In this document: piece by piece, positions 20,372 to 30,235 of the stretch
Layout of the letters: the number at the start of each line of letters is the position of its first letter
How positions within the stretch are numbered: the stretch's first letter is position 1
Assembly: GCA_052144935.1 (NCBI GenBank)
Contig: JBKQPR010000271.1
Coordinates: 1-44,735, forward strand
Source: JOPF133 sp052144935
GTDB taxonomy: Bacteria; Acidobacteriota; Terriglobia; Bryobacterales; Bryobacteraceae
Direction of reading: 5' to 3'
Length of the DNA: 44,735 nt
Translations under genes and position numbers: made by a program
Notes under the pieces: model-generated
What the model was told of the DNA's origin: nothing
What the model saw: the letters and a program-made list of their open reading frames with translations, nothing else
Database searches by the model: none

Positions 20372-20650
20372 ATGGAGTTCGATGAGCGCACCGAGAAATG
20401 CAAGGAGGTCTTTTCACTGCTGTCCGAGTATCTGAACCTCGATCTTCCGCCCGGCGCCTGCCAGGAGATCGATGCTCACCTTGCTGGTTGCCCTCCTTGC
20501 ATCGAGTTTGCCGAGAGCCTCCGCAAGACGGTAGACCTCTGTCGCCATTACCGGCCAACTGAACTGCCGGATCCTATAAGCCATGAGGCCCGCGAGCAAC
20601 TCCTGGAAGCCTATGAGAAGATGCTCGCCGGCCGGAAAACACCACCGTGA
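20372..20650 (+). CDS. Zinc-finger anti-sigma factor, soluble
   Basis: A 92-residue protein starting at ATG 20372 with AGGAG at a good distance. The motif EIDAHLAGCPPC contains H36, C40 and C43 in HxxxCxxC spacing, the zinc anti-sigma (zf-HC2/ZAS) signature, with C30 as a possible fourth ligand. There is no membrane segment, so unlike most ECF anti-sigmas this one is cytoplasmic, as in RsrA-type redox-sensing proteins. It directly follows the sigma factor gene and probably holds that protein inactive until a signal releases zinc or changes thiols. Confidence 0.83.
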   Translation: MEFDERTEKCKEVFSLLSEYLNLDLPPGACQEIDAHLAGCPPCIEFAESLRKTVDLCRHYRPTELPDPISHEAREQLLEAYEKMLAGRKTPP

Positions 20651-21042
20651 AGAATCGCACCTAACGTACAACACGGCGCTAATGGACTGGCGTGCTGAGG
20701 CGTCTTTCCGCCGAGAGCATGACAGTCAATTTGATTATTATAAGGCGGTCGGCCATGGCTAATTCGGCTTACCCGGGGCGGTTGCCGGGACGGGCCATGT
20801 CACAGGCCGATGGCGTTGGAGCCGCGGTCAAACACAATCAGGCGGACGGTCTCGATTTCCTCGGCGAGGGCCAAATCCTGAACGAAGCGAAGGCCCTCTT
20901 GCAACGCTCTGCCCCGGTCCTGCACGCTGAGATGGAGGTCGGAAGGAGTCGCGGGCCCACGCTTCGGCCGAAGCCCGGTGCGTAACGATTGGAGTGGGAA
21001 GTATGCTTTCGGCAACGCTGCGAGAGCCGGAGCGACCCGGTT
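20651..21042. other. Gap without an assigned gene
   Basis: About 390 bases between the anti-sigma gene and the convergent SDR gene. Frames of 70-100 codons exist on both strands. None has a ribosome site with recognisable protein character. A minus-strand frame ends ...EEIETVRLIVFDRG, which looks protein-like but matches no family I can name with confidence. Confidence 0.4.
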
Positions 21043-21789
21043 TCAGTGCATGATCCACCCGCCATCGACATTTAGGGTCTGGCCTGTCATACCGTCGCTG
21101 AGGTCACAGGACAAGAAAAGCGCCGCACGGGCGATGTCGATGGGCAGGATGCGGCGTTGGAGACTTTGCTCCGCCACAAACACCCCGATCTGTTCTTCGG
21201 TTACAACTGCTTTTTCCGCCTCGACGAGAACGGCGCCGGGAGTGATGCAGTTGATATGTATGTTGTGCTTGCCGACCTCACGGGCGAGGGAACGCGATAA
21301 TCCGATCACGCCTCCTTTGGACGCGACATAATGGACGAGGTTGGGAACGCCGAGATGGAAGGTCACGGAGGAGATGTTGACGATTTTTCCGCGGCGGCGG
21401 CCGATCATGTGCGGGAGCACGGCCTGGTGTAAATGGAACATGCTCTTGAGATTAATATCGTGCATTTCGTCCCACTGTCGCTCGGTCATCGTGAGGAACT
21501 CCTGGCGTGGATAGATCCCTGCATTGTTGACCAAAACGTCAATCTGGCCCCACTCCTGGATCGTTCGGGAGACGGCTGCATCGATGCCGGGGCGGTCGCG
21601 GACATCGAGTTTGACGGCGATTGCAAGTTGACCCGACGGGTCAAGAGAATGCGCAGTCGCTTGGTTCGCTTCCGCATTCCTGTCGAGTAATACGAGTCGT
21701 GCTCCATGCTCGGCAAAGAGACGGGCAATTTCCTGTCCGATGCCCGTGCCGGCGCCAGTCACCAACGCAACCTGATTATCTAACAACAT
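21043..21789 (-). CDS. Short-chain dehydrogenase/reductase (classical SDR)
   Basis: A 248-residue NAD(P)-dependent oxidoreductase of the FabG-like classical SDR type. The Rossmann signature is TGAGTGIG near residue 11, NNAG lies near 89, and the catalytic triad is Ser in NISSV with Tyr and Lys in YVASKGG. LLDR after beta-2, with an acidic Asp, favours NAD over NADP. The C-terminal TGQTLNVDGGW is the standard SDR ending. It stands alone, so the substrate is open: fatty-acid, sugar or alcohol dehydrogenases share these motifs. Confidence 0.92.
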   Translation of the reverse strand: MLLDNQVALVTGAGTGIGQEIARLFAEHGARLVLLDRNAEANQATAHSLDPSGQLAIAVKLDVRDRPGIDAAVSRTIQEWGQIDVLVNNAGIYPRQEFLTMTERQWDEMHDINLKSMFHLHQAVLPHMIGRRRGKIVNISSVTFHLGVPNLVHYVASKGGVIGLSRSLAREVGKHNIHINCITPGAVLVEAEKAVVTEEQIGVFVAEQSLQRRILPIDIARAALFLSCDLSDGMTGQTLNVDGGWIMH

Positions 21790-22653
21790 CTGCTACATTC
21801 TAGCGCCTTGGCGGCTGTTGTGGGCGCAGGATCGTGCGGTCCTGGGAGCATGAGGCCAGTAGCGGAGTTTACGCAAAGAACCCTGAGACCACCCTCAAGA
21901 GTGAGCTTTTGCGGGACAGCCGCCTGGATCGGGTGCCATAAGGCGAAGAACGACGACGAACATCCTCCCTGCTCGCGCACGGACAACAGCAGGTCGTCAC
22001 GCTGCTAGGGAGCGGAGTTCGACACCACCGGTCGCAAAGGGAGATCCTGTACGCATGGCCGCCCTCTGCGCGATCCGTTCCTTCAGGCCGGCGAGCATGT
22101 CCTGGAACTGGCATGCGGCCACGGCCCTACGGCCGAGCCGTTCAAGATCGAGGCGGTGAAGTTCGGATGCGTCCGCGCTCATGCCGCTCGATATCCGAGC
22201 GAGCAGGTTATCATGACAGTGCCTTATGCTCATTCCTTGCATCTCCCCAGCGGGTTGCGCTCTCGCCACACGAGCCTCGGTCCACCAAAGGACGGATGTC
22301 CTGAACCTGCCAGCCCGGTTGCGATGATCAACGTCATATTCATCTGCGTGATCTAGAAGCTATTATGAGGACTTCGTCTGCGAGGTGGAAGTCCTACGGA
22401 TGCTATGGCGGTAACGTATAAAGGTACCAGCCAGGGCAAACCTGCCGGAGTGAGGCCAATACCTGCTTGTTTGGGGGTAACCCGGCTGAGGCGTACCAGC
22501 AGACCGGTGGCGATGATCGGCGAAGAGCTTCGGAATAGCAGGGTTGATCGGCACCCCGATGAGGTTGACCAGTTCCCTTCGTCCGCGTGGGTCCAGGGTC
22601 CTGCTGTCGCCGCCCGTCCTTCACTGCACAAAGGACAATTGCTTGATCGGGTT
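21790..22653. other. Eroded DNA without an intact gene
   Basis: Some 860 bases with frames of at most ~130 codons. A plus-strand stretch near 22070-22130 translates as GEHVLELACGHG, which resembles motif I of SAM-dependent methyltransferases, but it loses that character within 30 codons and has no start. Bases 22380-22630 also look like worn coding sequence without a nameable family. I see no RNA gene or terminal inverted repeat. Confidence 0.4.
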
Positions 22654-23043
22654 TCAGCCGGCCGATTCCCGAGGCGGCGCGGCCTTCAGTCCCACACGTC
22701 GCGTTCTGAATTCGTGCCGGTGAATTTGCAGTGCGGTTGCTGTTCCGTTGGTTCGGACGACCACACCCGACAGAGTCAGTTGCAGTTGTACACCGCCGTC
22801 GAGTAGGACGGGCCAGTCGATGGATAAGTCAAGCTTCTGTCCGGTCCGCAGCGGCCTGTCGGCGGTGAAGCTCAGCCCGGAGCTGCTCAAGTCGATGGTG
22901 CGGCCCGATCCCGTCTGCGCCGGCGCAAAGAGGTCCAAGACGGCGTAGCGGACCTCTAGGGTCAAAGGATAGCGAGTGCTGGCACGGCGCTCTGCGCTCG
23001 CGTCTTTCGGCCGTCGTACCCGCCGTTCTCGCACGCGGTCCAT
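22654..23043 (-). CDS. Single-domain PilZ protein
   Basis: A 129-residue PilZ protein, the second in the window. ERRASTRYPLTLEVRYAVL gives the arginine-containing N-terminal arm and TIDLSSSGLSFTADRPL gives the DxSxxG turn; together they are the c-di-GMP pocket. The barrel continues through GQKLDLSIDWPVLLDGG and LSGVVVRTNGTATALQIHRHEF. The last 15 residues are not conserved in character. The start is ATG 23043. Its neighbours are eroded DNA, so no effector partner can be proposed. Confidence 0.82.
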   Translation of the reverse strand: MDRVRERRVRRPKDASAERRASTRYPLTLEVRYAVLDLFAPAQTGSGRTIDLSSSGLSFTADRPLRTGQKLDLSIDWPVLLDGGVQLQLTLSGVVVRTNGTATALQIHRHEFRTRRVGLKAAPPRESAG

Positions 23044-23536
23044 ACCACCAAATATCGGCCACGACGGGCCGTGGGAACAGTCAGGTTAGTAAGGGTTAGC
23101 GTACTGCCGGCGGCGGACCGTCCCGCAGTTCGCTGACAGCATCGCCGCGCAGGAGGTACGCAGTGGGCGGTCGATTTGCGGTTCCTTCGTCTCTCCGGCC
23201 GCAACGAGTGGGTGGAGGTCCTGGCGGCCGATTCGGCTAGCCAGACGTGCCAAGGACCATCCGGCGTGCGCGATCCGCCCGTGCATCTGACCGGCGCCGA
23301 TTCCTCCGGACGGCAATGACCTGACGTTCGATATCAAGACGGTGACCACGTCCGCCACCGATTCCGACCTGCCGGTCATCGTACAGACCTCACATTCTGC
23401 AAGATGGGCCTCCACCGATCGCGGCCTGCCAGGCCGGAGCGGTCCGGCAGCTCCATCAGCGGCGGAAGCCCCACCGGCACGATGCTCGCAACTCGCAACA
23501 CCGCCCTGATCGGAAAGACTGCTCGCGGAGAGCTTG
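23044..23536. other. Likely worn coding DNA, gene not identified
   Basis: Plus-strand bases 23150-23310 translate as a fairly regular stretch, TQWAVDLRFLRLSGRNEWVE and then PPVHLTGADSSG. After a frame change near 23310 this continues as NDLTFDIKTVTTSATDSDLP. It has no start and no family was recognised. The pattern suggests one more frameshifted remnant, but it could be chance in GC-rich DNA. Confidence 0.35.
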
Positions 23537-24447
23537 TCAGTGATTCAAAATGGGATCCTGTCGAACGGCCAAGGTCCCGGTGGCGACATCGCTGCCCAGC
23601 GTCAGCTTGAGTGAATAGACGCCCGCGGCAAGGCGGGGCGGTGGTCCACCGCGGCCGCCACCGAAGAAAACCGCGCCTCCCTCTTCGCCCGCCGGAGCAG
23701 GCGCGGCGGCGGCGCGGCCCCCTCCGCCTCGCCGGCTGACGCCGGCCGCCGGGGCTTCCACGCGGCCGTCCCAGGCATAGCGTGTAATCCCGGGTTTGGC
23801 GGGGATGGGCAGCGAGCGCGTGCGCCCGTCGGGGCTGGTGATTTCCAGAGTCGCATTGCCGGCGGCGTTCGGACCGAGGTAAAACGTGATCAACGGAGTG
23901 TTGACCAGGTGGGTGCGATCGCGCTGCTGGAAGTTGAGCGGCTGTATGTATGGCGGATTCTGCCCGGCATAGGTGTTGTCGCCGAGCTGCCCGCTGCGGC
24001 TCATGTCTTCCCACATGGTGGCCTGGCGCTGGGTGAAGAGATGCACGGGCTTGGCCGACAGGTCCGGGCGCCATTCTTCGAGCGCCGTAATGTCGTCGAG
24101 GACATAGATGCCGCGGCCGTGGGTGGCCGGGATGACGTCGCGATCGCGCGGATGGATGACGACAGTCGTACACGGCGACGGTGGGCAGACCGTTCCTCAT
24201 GGGCCGCCACGTGCGGCCGCGATCGAACGACACCTGCTGTCCGGACTCCGTGCCCACAAAGAACAAGTCGGGATTTCGGGAGTCTTCCTCGATGACGTAC
24301 ACCGCCTGATCGGGCGCGAGGCCCGCTGACAGGTTGGCCCAGGTCTTGCCGCCGTCCGAGGTGCGGAACAGCCATGAGGCGCGATTGTCGCTGCGATGGC
24401 CATCGAAGGAGACATACGCGGTGTTGGCGTCTGCAGCCGCTAGCTCA
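23537..24447 (-). pseudogene. C-terminal remnant of a BNR/sortilin-type repeat glycosyl-hydrolase-like protein
   Basis: The remaining ~300 residues correspond to the end of the large (about 1000-residue) secreted proteins with sortilin/BNR propeller repeats common in Acidobacteria. One frame has AYVSFDGHRSDNRASWLFRT, SDGGKTWANLSAG and SFDRGRTWRPM (Asp-box motifs). After a shift near 24163-24168 the next frame has VIHPRDRDVIPATHGRGIYV and LDDITALEEW, then the C-terminal domain with ITSPDGRTRSLPIPAKPGI and RYAWDGRVEAP to the stop. The N-terminal two thirds are missing from about 24447. Truncation plus frameshift make function unlikely. Confidence 0.8.
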
Positions 24448-24547
24448 AGGCTAGCTCTAGGTGACACTTTCGGTTCGGCCCGAAGGAAGTTGCACCACCA
24501 CCTGGCCGCATGGCCGCCGCAACGCCCCCCTGCAAAATGCGGCTGCC

Positions 24548-26980
24548 TCACCCCCGCGGCTCACCGAGCAGCACCTCGCCCGCGCACTCCCGCACCCGCG
24601 CCGGAGCATCCAGCAACTGGCGCAGCAGCACCGCCGCCAGGGTGGCCACCAAGGCCGCGCCGCACAGCACGGCCGGGTAGCCGAAGCGCGCCAGCAGGCG
24701 TCCCGCAAAGAAGGCGGCCACTGCCTGCGCGGAAAACGCCACCAGGTAATTTAGTGCCGATGCGCCGCCACGCTCGCCCTCGTCCACGCGATTCATCAGC
24801 AGCGTGTTCAGGCCGGGTTCGCTCATCCACTGGCACACCGAGTAGAACATATAGGCCAGCGCTGCCGCTGCGCCGGAAGGTTGCGCGGCCAGGCCGCCCA
24901 GCCCCATGGCAGTGGCTGCCATCATAAAGGCGATGCCCGTCACCAGGCCCAACCGGCGGAAAATCCACGGCGCCAGAAACACCGCCAGCACCTGCATGAT
25001 CTGCGCCGCCGAGAAGACCGTGCCGATCCGCTCCACGGGAAAATGCAGCCGCGCAAAGTAGGCGTTGAAAAACGGATTGAATGCGCCGGTCGCCAGGTTC
25101 CACAATGCGAACGTCAGCAGATAACGCAGCAGGAACGGGCTGCGCGGATAAATCCGGGCCTCGCGCGCCGGCTGGGGAAGCCGCAATCGCGACGCCGGCC
25201 ACAGCGCCAGCGCGGCCAGTCCTGCCGCCAGCAGCAAAGGCGGCTGCTTGCCGTGCATCCAGAGCGGAAGCTTTCCGCCCGCCCATCCGCCCGCCACCCC
25301 CACCGCCAGCATGGTGGCGAAGAACAGGCTGAAAGCCATGGGGCGGCGCTTCTCATCGACGGCCGCGGCGACCGACGGCGCCAGCACCACCGCCCACACC
25401 GCGAAGAACAGGCCGTTGGCAAACGACAGCGCCACCAATGGCGCCGCGGAGATGGCCAGCGCGCGCAGCACCGTCAACACGGCGATCCCGCCCAGCGATC
25501 CCAGCATTGCGTTGCGTAGCCCGAAACGGCGCACCGCCATGGCCGCCGGAATGGTTCCCGCCACACAGCCGATGGCGCCCGCGCTGCCGATGGTTCCCAG
25601 CAAATCTTCGCGGAAACCGAGATCGATCAGCCGCAGGTTGTAGAGCAGCACGAAAATGAACAGCCCAAAGTTGAACGCCACGGCGGCCGTCAGGAAGATC
25701 CAGAACTGGCGGCCGAGGCCATTGGTCTTCCACCACCACCGGACGCCGCCCGCCAACGCGCCGGGCAATGCCGCGGCGTGATGGCGCGCGCGCACGGCTA
25801 CATAGGCGGCGTAGCGCATTCTCTCGGTCACTCGCCGCCGCCAGTTCATTTGGTTATCGGGAATGTGAACGGCATCCACCGGGCCCGGCAGCCTGCCGGG
25901 CAGCAAGCGCCGCCGCGCCACCCGCAGCGCATCGCGCCACGAGTCGAGCAGGCTCAAGTGCAGCCAGAGTTCGTCTTTGGAGGACTCGTACAGCCGGGTC
26001 ACGGGCGAGACGGCATACTCGCTGAACCACCAACGCGTGGATTCCGGCAGCCGCTCGGTTTCCTCCAGCGCAATGGGGTGCAGGTCGCAGCCGAACCACT
26101 CGGCCGCCAGACGGAAGGTGACCGCTTGCAAGCGGCGGAATTCCGCCGAGTGCATCTCGCGCCAGCCCTGCCAGAAACCGTCCTGCCGCGCTTGGGAGTC
26201 GAGGAAGCCAGCGATCTCATACCCGTGGAAAGCCTTCGCGCTACCCCGCAGCACGTGCCTCAGCCAGTGGAGCGAGGCGTATCCCAGAGCGTCGGTGTCG
26301 CCCAGCACGGCCATTTCAGCGGCCGCCACCCGGCGGCGCACCCGGCGATTCCAGAACTCCTCGGGATCCCGGAGGGGCAGACGTTCCAGGTCGCCGTTCC
26401 AGAGCCGGAAATGCAATTCCACGGCGATGGGAATTTCGGGGTCGAAGAAATCGCCGCGCCACTCCCACCCGGTTTTGCGAATCAGGGCAGGCAGGTGATC
26501 GGTGGGAAACCGGTCCATTTCCTCGAAGGATGCGTATCCCATCTCGCAAACCGCATCCCGCGCCGCCATCAACCGATCGCGGGGCACCAACAGGTCGATG
26601 TCGTATTGCAGGCGCAACTCGGGGCTTCGGGTGAAGGCGGGGCAGTGGGTGAGGCCTTTGAGCGCCAGGAACTCGATGCCGCTCGCGTCCAGTTGGCGGC
26701 CGAGCGCGCGGTACAACTCTTCGATCCTGGCGAGACGCAGACGGTTCTTCGCCAGATCCAGGTCCATGCGGTCGCGAACCCACTGAGGCAGCGAGTCATA
26801 GTGAAGGGCGCGCAAGGCCAGCGTGAGCTGTGCGTGATCGGCGAAATCGAGCGCCTCGCGCCACTCGCGCTCGTTCAGGCTGGCGAGCGCCGTGCCGTGC
26901 GGTTGGCGAAAATCCAGCGAGCCCAGCACCGCCGCCGCGGGCCGCGGCAGTTTCGGACACGCGAGCCAGAGGTTGCTCAC
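24548..26980 (-). CDS. Nucleotidyltransferase (PF14907-like) fused to MFS permease
   Basis: An 810-residue fusion starting at GTG 26980. Residues 1-~400 match the uncharacterised nucleotidyltransferase family NTP_transf_5: FLALKGLTHC (K108, G109), RLQYDIDLLVP with D127 and D129 as the paired metal-binding aspartates, and IAVELHFRLWNGD. Residues ~425-800 are an MFS transporter of about 12 helices that opens NGLGRQFWIFLTAAVAFNFG, with loops such as AVRRFGLRNAM and IFRRLGLVTG in the usual cytoplasmic positions. Both halves look intact and no stop or frame change separates them. It begins 39 bp after the Oar-like receptor, in the same operon as an HprK-like kinase. Stand-alone PF14907 proteins tailor some lasso peptides. 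I know of no described fusion to a permease. Confidence 0.85.
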   Translation of the reverse strand: MSNLWLACPKLPRPAAAVLGSLDFRQPHGTALASLNEREWREALDFADHAQLTLALRALHYDSLPQWVRDRMDLDLAKNRLRLARIEELYRALGRQLDASGIEFLALKGLTHCPAFTRSPELRLQYDIDLLVPRDRLMAARDAVCEMGYASFEEMDRFPTDHLPALIRKTGWEWRGDFFDPEIPIAVELHFRLWNGDLERLPLRDPEEFWNRRVRRRVAAAEMAVLGDTDALGYASLHWLRHVLRGSAKAFHGYEIAGFLDSQARQDGFWQGWREMHSAEFRRLQAVTFRLAAEWFGCDLHPIALEETERLPESTRWWFSEYAVSPVTRLYESSKDELWLHLSLLDSWRDALRVARRRLLPGRLPGPVDAVHIPDNQMNWRRRVTERMRYAAYVAVRARHHAAALPGALAGGVRWWWKTNGLGRQFWIFLTAAVAFNFGLFIFVLLYNLRLIDLGFREDLLGTIGSAGAIGCVAGTIPAAMAVRRFGLRNAMLGSLGGIAVLTVLRALAISAAPLVALSFANGLFFAVWAVVLAPSVAAAVDEKRRPMAFSLFFATMLAVGVAGGWAGGKLPLWMHGKQPPLLLAAGLAALALWPASRLRLPQPAREARIYPRSPFLLRYLLTFALWNLATGAFNPFFNAYFARLHFPVERIGTVFSAAQIMQVLAVFLAPWIFRRLGLVTGIAFMMAATAMGLGGLAAQPSGAAAALAYMFYSVCQWMSEPGLNTLLMNRVDEGERGGASALNYLVAFSAQAVAAFFAGRLLARFGYPAVLCGAALVATLAAVLLRQLLDAPARVRECAGEVLLGEPRG

Positions 26981-27019
26981 CCTGGCCCTCTGTAGTGCTC
27001 CGCCAGTCCCCCTCCCCGT

Positions 27020-30000
27020 TCAGAAATCATATCTGAGCGCGAATTGCATTTGCCGCGGCGGGCCCGACGCGAAAATGCGGCCGAAGAACGGTCCGAAATC
27101 CGGATTGGGACCCGGTATCCCCCAGTTCGGATGGTTGAACACGTTGAAGCTGTTGGCGCGGAACTCGACCGTGTGGTGCTCCCGGATGTGAAACTGCCGC
27201 GACAGCGCGAGGTCGAAAATATTGTTGCCTGGCCCGGGTATGATGTCGCGGCCGGCATCGCCGAAGGTGTATGGCGCCGGCGCGCTGAAGGCGCCCGTAT
27301 TGAAAAACTCCGCCGCGGTGCGCGGGCTGCGCGGCAGCGCGATGCTCTGCCCCGGCACGATATTCGGCCGATTGGGCGTGCCGGAGTTGGCGAAATCCAG
27401 CGTGAAGTAGAACGGGTTGAGCGGGGTCCCGTCTTGCAGCGTCACGGTGCCGCTCACCGACCAGTCCTTCAACAAGCCCCCGCCCGCGCGCACGCCCGGC
27501 AGGCGATACACGTATGCCGCGCTGATGCGCCTGCCGGGATTCGAGAAGGAGAGGCCGCGCTCCAGCCGTAAGTTGCGCTCATCCTGCGCGCCCACGCTGT
27601 CGAACAGGCCCGGAATGATAGTGTCGGCATCGTCGATGGATTTCGACCATACGAAACTCGCCAGCAGCGAGAGCCGCGCCCCCATGCCTTTCTCCGCCTT
27701 CACCTGCAGCGAATTGTACGACGAATTGGCGATGTGCTGGCGCTGGACGATCTCGCCCAAATCCGGAAACGTGCGCAGCGATTGCAAATCGCCCGGCCGC
27801 GGCGGCAGGTCTTGGCCAGTCTCCACGTGGGCCGGCGTGTTGAACTGGCGGAAGCGGCCCAGGTGCGTTCCCTTCGACGCGATGTAGGCGGTTTCCAGCA
27901 GCAGTTTGCCCGGCAGTTCGTGCTGGAACCCCGCGGTCCACTGCTGCACGTAAGCGGTGGGCGCGTGGGGGTCCACTCCGAAATAGCTGGGGAAGCCGGT
28001 GGAGGCGGTCTGCGCAAACCCGTTGCGCGTGGTCAGCACGGGCAGTTGGCCGCCCTCGGTTTCGTTGTGAATGTTGGAGAGGCCGTTCAGCACCAGGTCG
28101 TAGGTCTCCACCGCGATCTCCTGGCTGTAGTAAATTCCGTAGCCGGCGCGGAAGACCGTCATGCCGCCGGGCAGCGGGAGTTTCGGCAGCCGCCATGCCA
28201 GGGCGGCCCGCGGCGCGAAGTTGTGCGTACCCGGACTCACCGCCGAAGAGACCCGTTGCAGGGTTGGATCGCCAGGCAGCGTCGAGTAATTCAGATTCAG
28301 CAAGTTATCGCGGGCTTCCGTATAGGGCGAAACGTATTCGTAGCGCAGACCCAGGTTGACCGTGAGATTCGGAGCGACGCGCCAATCGTCCTGCGCGAAA
28401 CCGGCATAGTCGTTCTGCCGCAAGTAAGCCTGCCCCGACCCTCCGGTGCGGGTGGTGTCCTGCGGATACCCCAGCAGGAAATCCGCGAACGGGTCGCCCG
28501 AGCCCACGCCCGAGCCATCCACGCTGGTGAAGACTCCCGAGTAATCGTACTCGCCGCGCACGTTATTGCTCTGCAGATAGTTGAACTGAGGATGGATGAA
28601 GGAGCCGCCGAACTTCAGCGCGTGGCGGCCGCGCGAAAGCGCCAGCGTCTCGGCCGCCTGCCAGAGATTGTCGCGCTGCACCTGGGGCAGCGTGGGCGAA
28701 TCGGTCACCATGGAGTAATCCGTGGCGTTGAAGTAGGGTAGCCCGAAATCGAACGGATTGGTGTCCGGGTTAGCCAGCCCGAGTTCCTGCTCCACGTTCA
28801 CCTTGAAGGCGCTTTCCGGCAGGTCGAACATGCGCAAACGCGTGAAAGAGAAGCGCGACTCGCTCACCCAGCGCGCCGACGAAGCGGTGTACCCGAGGGC
28901 CGCTTGCTGGGCGCGCACTTGCTCGCTGGTGGGCAGTTCGGGGAACGACCCCGCTATGATGTTGCTCTCGCCATTGAACGTGTAGCGGCCGGTGAGCAGG
29001 CCGTAGTTGGCGAACTGGTGGTCGATGCGCCCGGATGCCGCGTCGGTGGTGGTGAGGTTGGGGGTGGCGTCCAGGTAATTGCCACTGGGGTTGTTGCTGT
29101 TGGGCAGCGGTTCGTACTTCGCCAGGTACAGGGAGGCGATCGGGTCGATGCGGTCTTGCGGAATGATGTCGCCGGGGAACGGCGTGCGGGTTCCGGTGGC
29201 CGGATTTAGGGTGAGCGGATCGTAAATGATATTCTGCCCGCTAAAATCGCCGGACCGCGTGGGTGCATCCGGCACCAGGCTTACCGATGAATTACCAGCT
29301 TTCTGACGCAGGCCCTCGTAAATCCCATAGAAGAAGGTGTTCTTGAGCCGCGGGACAGGGCCCCCGGCGGACGCCCCGAATTCGTTCTGCCGGAAGATCG
29401 GGCGTGGCAGAGTAGGATCGTCGAAGTAATTGCGGGCGTCGGCCGCTTCATTGTCGAAATACTCAAAGCCGCTGCCGTGCAGAGTTTTCGTCCCCGACTT
29501 AGTAACTACATCGATGGCGCCGCCCCCGTTTTGCGGAAACTCCGCCGGGGCGAGCAGGGTCTGGATGTGAAACTCCTGCACGGAATCCATGGGAGGATAT
29601 ACCGCGATGGCATAGGTGTTGCGGTCCGTATCGTAGGCCCCATCCAGCAGGAAGGCGTTATCGGTGGACCGGCTGCCGTTGATGGGCGGGTTCAACGCGA
29701 CCGCGCCGCGCGAGCCCTCCTGGATGTCGTTCACCACATCGTGAACGAACCCGCCGAGCTGCCGGGGAATGGCGCCGGGGCCCAGGGTGACCAGTTCCAC
29801 CACGTTGCGCGAATCGAGCGGAATACCCGAGATTTGCGAGCTGTCCAACCGGTAACCGACGGAGGCGCCATCTGCCTGCACGGGCGACAGCTGCGCGGTG
29901 ACGGTGATTCGGTCCCCGACGGCCCCCACTACCAGCCGGATATCCTGCCTGCCGCTTTGGCTCACGGCCAGCGCGATTCCGTCCGCTTGCCAGGTGCTGT

Positions 30001-30235
30001 AACCGGGCTGGCTGGCGACGATGCTATAAGTTCCGGGCGGCAGCTCCTCGAAGAGATACTCACCGAACTTATCGGTCAAGGCAGCACGCGAGAAACCCGT
30101 GCCGCTTTGTTTCAGGGCGATCTGCGCGCCGCCAATGACTCCGGTGGTATCCGTTACGGTTCCCCCCAGCCTGGAGGCGCCTGCCTGCGCCTGCGCTACG
30201 GCTGTCCAGAGGAAAAAGAGAGCTGCCGCTTTCAC
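27020..30235 (-). CDS. Oar-like TonB-dependent outer-membrane receptor
   Basis: A 1071-residue outer-membrane protein with signal peptide MKAAALFFLWTAVAQAQA. Residues 22-110 are a carboxypeptidase-regulatory-like (Ig) domain: LGGTVTDTTGVIGGAQIALK and then FGEYLFEELPPGTYSI. A TonB plug follows (RNVVELVTLGPGAIP, INGSRSTDNAFLLDGAYDTD), and then a beta-barrel ending in LRYDF with the terminal aromatic residue needed for insertion. Acidobacteria use many such proteins; ligands are mostly unknown. The GTG start overlaps the kinase stop (GTGA), so the two are translated together, and the NTase-MFS gene follows after 39 bp. That context suggests a ligand connected with the cluster's product. Confidence 0.9.
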   Translation of the reverse strand: MKAAALFFLWTAVAQAQAGASRLGGTVTDTTGVIGGAQIALKQSGTGFSRAALTDKFGEYLFEELPPGTYSIVASQPGYSTWQADGIALAVSQSGRQDIRLVVGAVGDRITVTAQLSPVQADGASVGYRLDSSQISGIPLDSRNVVELVTLGPGAIPRQLGGFVHDVVNDIQEGSRGAVALNPPINGSRSTDNAFLLDGAYDTDRNTYAIAVYPPMDSVQEFHIQTLLAPAEFPQNGGGAIDVVTKSGTKTLHGSGFEYFDNEAADARNYFDDPTLPRPIFRQNEFGASAGGPVPRLKNTFFYGIYEGLRQKAGNSSVSLVPDAPTRSGDFSGQNIIYDPLTLNPATGTRTPFPGDIIPQDRIDPIASLYLAKYEPLPNSNNPSGNYLDATPNLTTTDAASGRIDHQFANYGLLTGRYTFNGESNIIAGSFPELPTSEQVRAQQAALGYTASSARWVSESRFSFTRLRMFDLPESAFKVNVEQELGLANPDTNPFDFGLPYFNATDYSMVTDSPTLPQVQRDNLWQAAETLALSRGRHALKFGGSFIHPQFNYLQSNNVRGEYDYSGVFTSVDGSGVGSGDPFADFLLGYPQDTTRTGGSGQAYLRQNDYAGFAQDDWRVAPNLTVNLGLRYEYVSPYTEARDNLLNLNYSTLPGDPTLQRVSSAVSPGTHNFAPRAALAWRLPKLPLPGGMTVFRAGYGIYYSQEIAVETYDLVLNGLSNIHNETEGGQLPVLTTRNGFAQTASTGFPSYFGVDPHAPTAYVQQWTAGFQHELPGKLLLETAYIASKGTHLGRFRQFNTPAHVETGQDLPPRPGDLQSLRTFPDLGEIVQRQHIANSSYNSLQVKAEKGMGARLSLLASFVWSKSIDDADTIIPGLFDSVGAQDERNLRLERGLSFSNPGRRISAAYVYRLPGVRAGGGLLKDWSVSGTVTLQDGTPLNPFYFTLDFANSGTPNRPNIVPGQSIALPRSPRTAAEFFNTGAFSAPAPYTFGDAGRDIIPGPGNNIFDLALSRQFHIREHHTVEFRANSFNVFNHPNWGIPGPNPDFGPFFGRIFASGPPRQMQFALRYDF

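Noticed and set aside
20800..21015. Minus-strand frame ending EEIETVRLIVFDRG, considered as a macro-domain or L18-like remnant
   Set aside because: Similarity is limited to a few residues and the rest fits neither family.
22060..22240. GEHVLELACGHG resembling a methyltransferase SAM-binding motif
   Set aside because: No start, no following motifs and rapid loss of protein character; chance cannot be excluded.
23086..23415. Minus-strand frame starting MEAHLAECEVC, reminiscent of a zinc-finger anti-sigma
   Set aside because: The motif is isolated, no ribosome site or sigma gene is nearby, and the remainder is unlike the family.
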